Positions 35,210-41,801 of a stretch of 64,000 nt of DNA are shown piece by piece. A program made the position numbers and the translations under genes. The notes beneath the pieces were generated by a model, which searched no databases, had not been told where the DNA came from, and was given only the letters and a program-made list of their open reading frames with translations. Positions within the stretch are counted from its first letter, which is position 1. Every line of letters begins with the position of its first letter. Source of the DNA: Acidimicrobiales bacterium (lineage in GTDB: Bacteria > Actinomycetota > Acidimicrobiia > Acidimicrobiales > JACCXE01); NCBI GenBank assembly GCA_035546775.1, contig DASZWD010000002.1, positions 19,733 to 83,732 of the forward strand, written 5' to 3'.

Positions 35210-35731
35210 GTGCACGACGAGGCCCTGCGACCGCTGCTCGACGCCGCCGTCGAGGGTGACGACCGCGCCGTTGCCGAACTCGTCCGCGCGACGCAGCCGG
35301 CGGTGTGGCGGCTGTGTGCTGCGCTCGGCTCGCCCGGTGAAGAAGAAGACCTGGTCCAAGAGGTGTACGTGCGGGCGTTGCGGGCCGCAGCGGGCTACCG
35401 CGCCGACGCGCCGGTGCTGCCGTGGCTGCTGGCAATCGCCCGCAACGTGTGCGCCGACGACGTGCGGCGCCGGCAACGCCAACGCCGCGTGCTCGAGCGG
35501 CTGCGGGTCCTCGCGATCGAGCCGGCGGCGGCCCCGTCCGAGTTCGTCGACGACCTGCTCGCCGCGCTGGAACCGCAGCGCCGGGATGCGTTTGTCATGA
35601 CACAGCTGGTCGGTCTCTCCTACGAGGAAGCGGCGGTCGCGCTCGACTGCCCGGTCGGGACGGTGCGCTCTCGCGTCGCTCGGGCGCGAGCCGACCTGTC
35701 GGCCGCGGTGCGCCGCGCCGACGCGGTCTGA
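35210..35731 (+). CDS. ECF RNA polymerase sigma factor
   Basis: 173 residues. Region 2 shows VAELVRATQPAVWRLCAALG, then EEEDLVQEVYVRALRAAAGY and VLPWLLAIARNVCADDVRRR. Region 4 shows LEPQRRDAFVMTQLVGLSYE, with DCPVGTVRSRVARARADL. It is paired with the divergent zinc-finger anti-sigma and lies just before ycnI and copCD, so control of copper or envelope genes is possible. Confidence 0.92.
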   Translation: MHDEALRPLLDAAVEGDDRAVAELVRATQPAVWRLCAALGSPGEEEDLVQEVYVRALRAAAGYRADAPVLPWLLAIARNVCADDVRRRQRQRRVLERLRVLAIEPAAAPSEFVDDLLAALEPQRRDAFVMTQLVGLSYEEAAVALDCPVGTVRSRVARARADLSAAVRRADAV

Positions 35732-35776
35732 GCAGATTTTCGGGAACTGACAGCGGGCCACGTACGACTAACGGAT

Positions 35777-36421
35777 ATGCGGAAATCTCTTTTGTGTCTC
35801 GTCGCGTTGGGACTCGTGGTGCTCGGTGCCACGCCGGCGCTCGCCCACGTCACGGTTGATCCGTCGAGCGCCGCGTCGGGCGCGTCGGACGTCACGCTGC
35901 GGTTCCGCGTGCCGAACGAGGAGGACAACTCGACCACCAGTAAGGTCGAGTTGTTCCTGCCGACCGATCACCCCATCGCCGGTGTGGCCGTGGAGGCGGC
36001 GCCGGGATGGACCGTCACCACCGAGACGACGAAGCTGGCTAAGGCGATCCACACCGACGACGGGGACATCACCGACGTCGTGTCGAAGGTCACGTGGGAC
36101 GGCGGCTCCATCGGCGCCGGTCAGTTCGCCGAGTTCACCATCGAGGCGGGCGCCCTGCCCGATGACACGTCGTCGCTCGTGTTCAAGGCGGTCCAGACCT
36201 ACGCCAACGGCGACGTCGTGCGCTGGATCGACGTGCCGACCTCCAGCGGTGCCGAGCCCGAGCATCCGGCTCCGACGCTGAAGCTGACGACGACGCCGGC
36301 GTCGTCGACGAAGTCGAACGCCAACAAGAAGCGGGCGGATATCGCACTCGGGCTTGGCCTCGTGGCGGTGATCATCTCCGCGGTCGCCACCGGCATCGCG
36401 GTCTCCGGCCGCCGCGGTTGA
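35777..36421 (+). CDS. YcnI family copper-related protein (DUF1775)
   Basis: 214 residues with a signal peptide (LLCLVALGLVVLGATPALA) whose cleavage leaves HVTVDPSSAASGASDVTLRF. The new N-terminal His is the known copper ligand of YcnI. A membrane helix (IALGLGLVAVIISAVATGIA) anchors the C-terminus. It is the expected neighbour of copCD and overlaps it by 4 bases (TTGA). Confidence 0.9.
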   Translation: MRKSLLCLVALGLVVLGATPALAHVTVDPSSAASGASDVTLRFRVPNEEDNSTTSKVELFLPTDHPIAGVAVEAAPGWTVTTETTKLAKAIHTDDGDITDVVSKVTWDGGSIGAGQFAEFTIEAGALPDDTSSLVFKAVQTYANGDVVRWIDVPTSSGAEPEHPAPTLKLTTTPASSTKSNANKKRADIALGLGLVAVIISAVATGIAVSGRRG

Positions 36422-38055
36422 TCCGCGCCCGGCGGCTGGTCGTCGCGTCGCTCGGCGCGTTCGTCCTGCTCGTCGGGCTGGCGACGCCCGCATTCGCGCA
36501 CGCCACGCTGAACAATTCGACCCCGTCGAACGGCGCGCGCGTCGAGACGTCGCCGAAGCAGGTCGTGCTCAGCTTCAACGAACGCGTCGAGGTGTCGCTC
36601 GGCGGCATTCGGGTGTTCGACTCGACCGGCAAACGCGTCGACCACGGCACCATCTCGCACCCGAACGGCGTCGGCTCACAGGTCGCGATTGCGCTGCCCA
36701 AGCTGAAGGACGGCGGCTACGTCGTGACCTGGCGGGTGATTTCGGCTGACAGCCATCCGGTGCAGGGTGCGTTCACCTTCACCGTCGGCAACGCCGCGCC
36801 GGCGAAAGCGACGGAGGTCGCCGGCCTGCTGGGCGCCAGCGGCGGCAGTCTCGTCGTGGGCGTCACCTACGGCATCGGCCGCTTCATCGCGTTCGCCTCG
36901 ATGCTCGTGTTCCTCGGTGCGCTGGCGTTCGTGGCCACGGTGTGGCCGGCGGGGGCACAGCAGCGGTCGGTACGGCGCACCGCCGTCGTCGCGCTGATCG
37001 TCTTGGCGCTCGCCACCGTCGTGAACCTCGTGTTGCAGGGCGGCTACGGCGCCGGCTTGAGCCTCGGCGGTTCGCTGTCGCGCGCCGTGGTCGGCGACGT
37101 GCTCAAGACGCGCTTTGGTCACATCTACGAGTTGCGCCTCGCGCTGCTTGTCCTCGCCGCCGGGCTGCTGGTCGTCCTGCTGCGGCGGGCGGTGCAACCA
37201 GCGTGGTGGAAAGCCGCGGCGCTGGTCGTCGGGGTCGGCATCGCGGCGACGCCGGGGTTGGCCGGGCACGCCTACATCGGCTCGGACGAGCCGTACGCGC
37301 TGGTCGCCGACGTCGTCCACGTATGTGCCGCCGCCGCGTGGATCGGGGGGTTGGTCGTGCTCCTCGCCGCGGTGTTGCCTCGCGTCGACTTCGACGAGTC
37401 GACCGCCATCGTGCGCGGCTTCTCGCGCAACGCGGTGTACGCCGTGGCCGCCATCGTGGCGACGGGTGTGTTCCAGGCCTACCGGCAGATCGGCACGCTC
37501 GACGCGTTGAAGTCGACTGACTACGGGAAGTTGGTCGTGATCAAGACGCTGCTCGTCGCCGCCGTGCTGTGCATCGCGGTGGCCAGCCGCAACTTCGTGC
37601 ACAAACGGTGGTCGCCCGCCAGTGCACGCATGCTGCGGAAAACGGTCGGACTCGAGGCGCTGATCGCCGTCGGGGTGCTGGCGGTGACGTCGATCCTCGT
37701 CAACTCCGCGCCGGCCAAGACGCTGGCGGCTCGCCCGCAGTCAGGCGAACTGACCGGCAAGGCGATGTTGCTCGACTACACGGCCTCGCCCGGCCGCGCC
37801 GGTCCCAACCAGATCCACCTGTACGCGTTGACGAAGACGGGCGTGCCCGAGAACGTCATCGAGATGAAGCTGAGCCTTTCCTTGCCGGGTCGCGGCATCG
37901 CGCCGATCGACGTCCCGTTGCAGAACGCGGGGCCGGGCCACTTCCAGTCGCTCAACTTCACCGTGCCCTTCAGCGGTCAGTGGACGATCGAGGTGACGGC
38001 GCGCACCTCCGACATCGACGAGGAAGTGCTCGACGGCACCGTGACGTTCCGGTAG
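36418..38055 (+). CDS. CopC-CopD fusion, copper import/resistance membrane protein
   Basis: 545 residues. A signal peptide is followed by a CopC domain that begins AHATLNNSTPSNGARVETSP with the N-terminal copper His and ends ISADSHPVQGAFTFTVG. Eight or so membrane helices of CopD follow (about 150-435), and then an extracytoplasmic beta domain. Its arrangement is that of Bacillus YcnJ. The TTG start overlaps ycnI. The last 79 bases overlap the convergent YihY gene. Confidence 0.9.
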   Translation: MIRARRLVVASLGAFVLLVGLATPAFAHATLNNSTPSNGARVETSPKQVVLSFNERVEVSLGGIRVFDSTGKRVDHGTISHPNGVGSQVAIALPKLKDGGYVVTWRVISADSHPVQGAFTFTVGNAAPAKATEVAGLLGASGGSLVVGVTYGIGRFIAFASMLVFLGALAFVATVWPAGAQQRSVRRTAVVALIVLALATVVNLVLQGGYGAGLSLGGSLSRAVVGDVLKTRFGHIYELRLALLVLAAGLLVVLLRRAVQPAWWKAAALVVGVGIAATPGLAGHAYIGSDEPYALVADVVHVCAAAAWIGGLVVLLAAVLPRVDFDESTAIVRGFSRNAVYAVAAIVATGVFQAYRQIGTLDALKSTDYGKLVVIKTLLVAAVLCIAVASRNFVHKRWSPASARMLRKTVGLEALIAVGVLAVTSILVNSAPAKTLAARPQSGELTGKAMLLDYTASPGRAGPNQIHLYALTKTGVPENVIEMKLSLSLPGRGIAPIDVPLQNAGPGHFQSLNFTVPFSGQWTIEVTARTSDIDEEVLDGTVTFR

Positions 38056-39065
38056 CTACGCCGCCGCGTTCTGGCGCTCGGCGCCGCCGCCCGCTTCTCC
38101 CACCGCACGAGGTTGATGACCGTCGCGTAGATCACGAGGCGCGAGAAAACCAGCAACCACGCCAGCACGGCGAAGACCACGCCGATCGAGCCGTAGAGGG
38201 CCGACGAGCTGGCGATGGTGCGTGGGAGATAGAAGGCGCCGACGAACTTGAGGATCTCCATGCCGAGCGCGCCGACGATGGCGCCCGGCACCAGCGCCCG
38301 CCACGGCAGCTTGCGGTTGGGCAGCACCTTGAAGCTCCACAACCACAGCGCCAGGTTCACCGACACGCCGACGGCGATGCCGAACGGTGTGACGAATCCC
38401 GGCAGCCAATTCAGGACGGTCGTGACGGCGGCGGCGCCGATGAAGAGCACCGCGGCGCCGACGAGCCACAGGAGGCCGAAGAGCTTGCCCTTCATGCCGC
38501 GCTCGTCGACCCGCCACACCTGGTCCATGGCGAACTGCAGGGAGTCGACCAGCCCGAGTCCCGACCACAGCAGGCCGACGAGGCCGATGGGACCCGTCGC
38601 CGCAGGGTTCTTCGCCGCGGTGGTGATCGCCTCGTTCACGATGCGCGCCCCGTCGCCCTGGAGGCCGAGGTTGCCCACGATGCGCGTGCCGACGGTGGCG
38701 TCCTTCGACGCGAAGAACCCGACGACCGAAACGATCACCAGCAGCAGCGGGAACAGCGAGAGGAACGTCTGGAACGCCACGGTGGCGGCGAGGTTGTTGC
38801 CGTTCACCTCGCCGTAGCGGTCCTGGATCGGCATGAGCGTGCGGAGCACGGGCAGACGCGCCAGCTTGGCCTTGATGCCGGTCGGTTGTTTCGGTTGTGG
38901 AGGCGGTGGCGTCGGCGACGTGTCGGCGTGCTGCTGCTCACGCTGGGTCTGGATCAGCGCGGTCAGGAGCAACGCGGCGCTGACGACGGGCGCCAGGATG
39001 CGCTCGACGCCCGACTCGCGCCGCGTCTTTGCTTCGACCTTTGCTTTGTCTCTCGCGGCTCGCAC
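37977..39065 (-). CDS. YihY/BrkB family membrane protein
   Basis: 362 residues. Six membrane helices lie between about residues 105 and 325, with family text NNLAATVAFQTFLSLFPLLL and GLVDSLQFAMDQVWRV. The N-terminal 90 residues are basic then Pro-rich. BrkB proteins were once called ribonuclease BN; their real role is unknown. The C-terminal tail (about 25 residues) is read from sequence that is also the end of copCD on the other strand. Confidence 0.88.
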   Translation of the reverse strand: MRAARDKAKVEAKTRRESGVERILAPVVSAALLLTALIQTQREQQHADTSPTPPPPQPKQPTGIKAKLARLPVLRTLMPIQDRYGEVNGNNLAATVAFQTFLSLFPLLLVIVSVVGFFASKDATVGTRIVGNLGLQGDGARIVNEAITTAAKNPAATGPIGLVGLLWSGLGLVDSLQFAMDQVWRVDERGMKGKLFGLLWLVGAAVLFIGAAAVTTVLNWLPGFVTPFGIAVGVSVNLALWLWSFKVLPNRKLPWRALVPGAIVGALGMEILKFVGAFYLPRTIASSSALYGSIGVVFAVLAWLLVFSRLVIYATVINLVRWEKRAAAPSARTRRRSYRNVTVPSSTSSSMSEVRAVTSIVH

Positions 39066-39097
39066 GCATACGGGTTACCCCCCGAACGGGGTGCGGC

Positions 39098-39259
39098 TCA
39101 ATCGCAGCAGGAGTCGCGCCAGCCGCAGCTGGCGCAGCGGTAGTGCGCGTGCTCGGCGCGCATGTCGCCGCCGCAGTGCGGGCACTCGGCGAAGATGGCG
39201 TGCGGCGAGGTTGCACAGACGCGCTCGTCAGTGGTCGTCGGCTGGTCCGTCGTGCTCAC
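39098..39259 (-). CDS. Small zinc-ribbon protein (53 residues)
   Basis: GTG 39259 opens a 53-codon frame whose product contains ECPHCGGDMRAEHAHYRCAS and then CGWRDSCC. This is a compact CxxC...CxxC zinc ribbon. It lies 32 bases upstream of the YihY gene in the same direction, and its start is 32 bases from a divergent gene. The cysteine spacing is too regular to be chance, so I consider it real. Confidence 0.68.
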   Translation of the reverse strand: MSTTDQPTTTDERVCATSPHAIFAECPHCGGDMRAEHAHYRCASCGWRDSCCD

Positions 39260-39291
39260 GCCGGCGACGGTAGCTGGGTACGGTGCCTGCC

Positions 39292-40029
39292 ATGACGGAC
39301 CCGGTCGACGCGCTGTTCGTCGGCGCGCTCGACGAGTTCGTGAAGCGCCGCGACGCGTTGGCGCGCGAGCTCAAGCAGGCGGGCGACAAGGACACGGCGG
39401 CGGCCGTCAAGGCGTTGCGCAAGCCGAGCACGGCGGCGTGGGCCGTCAACCAGGTGGCGCGGCGCCATCCCGACGCGGTCGACGCGCTGATCACTGCGGC
39501 GCGCGCCGTGCACGACGCGCAGGCCGCGGCGGTGCAGGGTCGTGACGCCGGCGGCTTGCGCACCGCGACCGACGCGTGGCGCAGCCAGATCCGGTCGCTC
39601 GCCGCGGAGGTGGCCAAGGACGCGGGCGAGCAGTACCGCGACGACGCCGCCGGCACCTTCGAAGCTGCGAGCACCAGCGACGAGTGGGCGGCCGTTCTCA
39701 AGGCGGGACGGCTCATGACCACGCTGTCGCCGTCGGGCTTCGGGCTCCAGGACATGCCCGATCCGGTGCTCACGCGTCCGGCGATCGAAGACGCGCCCAG
39801 GGAGGCGCCGGCGCGCGACGACGCGGCGATCGACGCGGCGATCGACGCGGCGCGTGCCCAGGTCGAGAAGCTCGAGGCCGCGCTCGAGAAGGCGACGCAC
39901 AGTCTGCGGCGCGCCGAGCAACGCCTCGATCAGGCGCGCCGTGCGGTCGAGGAGGCGGAGGCGGTGCGCGACCGGGCGCGTGTCGCGCGCGACGAAGCCG
40001 CGGCGGAGTTGCGCCGTCTCGACGCCTGA
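39292..40029 (+). CDS. Hypothetical coiled-coil protein
   Basis: 245 residues, rich in Ala, Arg, Asp and Glu, helical throughout, with a strong coiled coil from about residue 175 to the end (AAIDAARAQVEKLEAALEKA). Text such as VKALRKPSTAAWAVNQVARR near residue 40 occurs in uncharacterised actinobacterial proteins. No signal or membrane segment. ATG 39292 is chosen over GTG 39283. The stop abuts the convergent channel gene. Confidence 0.72.
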   Translation: MTDPVDALFVGALDEFVKRRDALARELKQAGDKDTAAAVKALRKPSTAAWAVNQVARRHPDAVDALITAARAVHDAQAAAVQGRDAGGLRTATDAWRSQIRSLAAEVAKDAGEQYRDDAAGTFEAASTSDEWAAVLKAGRLMTTLSPSGFGLQDMPDPVLTRPAIEDAPREAPARDDAAIDAAIDAARAQVEKLEAALEKATHSLRRAEQRLDQARRAVEEAEAVRDRARVARDEAAAELRRLDA

Positions 40030-40845
40030 CTAGGTGTCCACCTCCGGATCCGACGCGTCGGTGGCCTCGCGGACCTCTTCGATGCCGCGGGCGCCCAGTT
40101 GCACGAGCCGCAGGATCGTGACGAACCCCAGTCCACCGATGAGATTGCCCAGCGCCGCCCACGAGGCCGTACGCACCCAGTCGAGGTAGCCGAAGGGCGC
40201 GCCGACGATCAGCGCCGAGAACATTTCGAGCGACGTCACGACGGAGTGCTGCAACGGTCCGGCGCCGAGCACGAACGCGGCCGACATCGCGGCGATCAGC
40301 TTCGCGGGCACAGACTCGGTGCCGCGCTCCATCCACGTCATGAGCGTCATCACCGTGCCCGCCAGCAGCGCGCTGGCGAACGCCGCCCAGCCGACGCCGA
40401 GGTGGTTGGCGTGCGCGCCGAGATGCAATGCCGTCGACCGCACCCCGGGCAGCGCGGCCATCACGAGCGCCGCCATGACCCACCCGGCCGCCAGGTTGGC
40501 CAGCAGGGTGCCCACCCAGAGGCGCAGGAGGCTGAGCACGCTCGCCCGCCGCGCCACCACGACGGCGACGGGAACGAAGAAGTTCTCGGTGAACAGTTCG
40601 CTGCCGGCCAGGACGAGCGCGATGAAGCCGACACCGAGGCCGAAGCCACCCAGCAGCGTGCTGTGGGTCTGCGACTCGATCAGGAGCAGCGCGATCAAGC
40701 CGACGAACACGTCGATGCCACCGACCGCGCCGGTGGCGAACAGCGACGGCCACGTGCGGCGCAGGCGGTTGCGGCCCTCTTCGATCGAGCGTTGCAACGC
40801 CACACCGGGAACACCGGCGGGCTCTTCGACGGCGAGTTCGTCCAT
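40030..40845 (-). CDS. Formate/nitrite transporter (FNT) family channel
   Basis: 271 residues with six membrane helices. GGIDVFVGLIALLLIESQTH starts the first. SELFTENFFVPVAVVVARRA, LLANLAAGWVMAALV and AFVLGAGPLQHSVVTSLEMF are family-typical, the last containing the central histidine region. It forms a pentameric channel for formate, nitrite, hydrosulfide or related anions. No formate or nitrite enzyme gene lies nearby. Confidence 0.88.
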   Translation of the reverse strand: MDELAVEEPAGVPGVALQRSIEEGRNRLRRTWPSLFATGAVGGIDVFVGLIALLLIESQTHSTLLGGFGLGVGFIALVLAGSELFTENFFVPVAVVVARRASVLSLLRLWVGTLLANLAAGWVMAALVMAALPGVRSTALHLGAHANHLGVGWAAFASALLAGTVMTLMTWMERGTESVPAKLIAAMSAAFVLGAGPLQHSVVTSLEMFSALIVGAPFGYLDWVRTASWAALGNLIGGLGFVTILRLVQLGARGIEEVREATDASDPEVDT

Positions 40846-40930
40846 CGCCCCCGACTACCCGACCGCCGCGGTTTCCAATCAGGGCCGTTCGCCCCTGTTG
40901 CGCGACGGGTGATCGGCGTTGCCTAGCCGT

Positions 40931-41607
40931 ATGCGCCGCTCGCGCCGCCTCGTCGCCGTGCTGATCGCCGCCGAGTGGTACGGCTGGTTGTACCGACTTG
41001 GACGTACCTACGGCTCGACGCCGGACGAGCGCGCCACGCCACTGCCGGGCGATGAGATCTGCCGGCATCCCCACGCCGTCACCGACCACGCCATCACCAT
41101 CGACGCGCCGCCTGCGTCGGTGTGGCCGTGGCTCGCGCAGATGGGTTGGGGTCGCGGGCAGTGGTACACAGCGCGCTGGGTCGACCAGCTGTTCTTTCCT
41201 GATAACGGGCCGAGCGCCGAGGAGGTCCGCCGGAATGGCAGCACCTGGCTGTCGGCGACCGTCTGCTCGACGGCCCACCGGAAGCGCACTGCGCCTTCGT
41301 CGTCGCGTTGGTCGAACCGAACCGACATCTCGTGCTGCACTCGCGTGAGCACCTCCCGCCGGGCTGGGCGCAGCGTTACGGCGCCTGGGTCAACTTCACG
41401 TGGGCCTTCGTCCTGCGCGACCTCGGCGACGGCCGCACCCGCTTCCACTTCCGCTCGCGCGTGCGCACCGGGCCGTGGTGGTTGCGCCAGCTGTATCGCG
41501 GGCTGCTCATCCCCGCCGACTTCGTGATGGCGCGCCAGATGATGCGTGGCATCAAGCAACGCGCCGAACGCACACCGGCGCCCGCGGCGTCGCACACGTG
41601 CTCCTAG
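40931..41607 (+). pseudogene. SRPBCC-family gene split by a frameshift
   Basis: ATG 40931 reads a START/SRPBCC-like protein through HAITIDAPPASVWPWLAQMG and FFPDNGPSAEEV, then turns into unrelated Arg/Ser-rich text. From about 41232 another frame resumes the protein as PPEWQHLAVGDRLLDGPPEA and continues to a sensible end at 41607 (FRSRVRTGPWWLRQLYRGLL). A single-base loss near 41221-41235 explains it. Intact, it would be about 225 residues. It could be true decay, a sequencing error or, least likely, programmed frameshifting. Confidence 0.8.
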
Positions 41608-41801
41608 CGGTATGTGCGGTGGCGGCGGAAGCGCTTGCCGCGGCGCCACAGCAGCGTGAGCTCGGGCGCCGGGGGTATCTCGATCGGTTCGTCGTGGCAG
41701 TCGAGACACAGCGGTTCCGCGGAACCGCTTTTTGTGCGCCGACCGAGACCCGCGGTCCACAAGCCGTCGTGCGCGCTCGCCGCTGGCCGACGGCGGGTCA
41801 C
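41604..41801 (-). CDS. Possible 65-residue protein coupled to dnaB
   Basis: A GTG overlapping the dnaB stop by 4 bases (GTGA) opens 65 codons. The product is basic and contains LCLDCHDEPIEIPPAPELTL, one CxxCH, and ends RRGKRFRRHRTYR. No family recognised. The coupling favours a real gene, but there is no second cysteine pair and the 3' end just meets the convergent split gene. Confidence 0.4.
   Translation of the reverse strand: MTRRRPAASAHDGLWTAGLGRRTKSGSAEPLCLDCHDEPIEIPPAPELTLLWRRGKRFRRHRTYR

Noticed and set aside
41218..41240. Programmed ribosomal frameshift in the SRPBCC gene
   Set aside because: No slippery heptamer, internal ribosome site or downstream stem was seen, so simple mutation or sequencing error is more likely.
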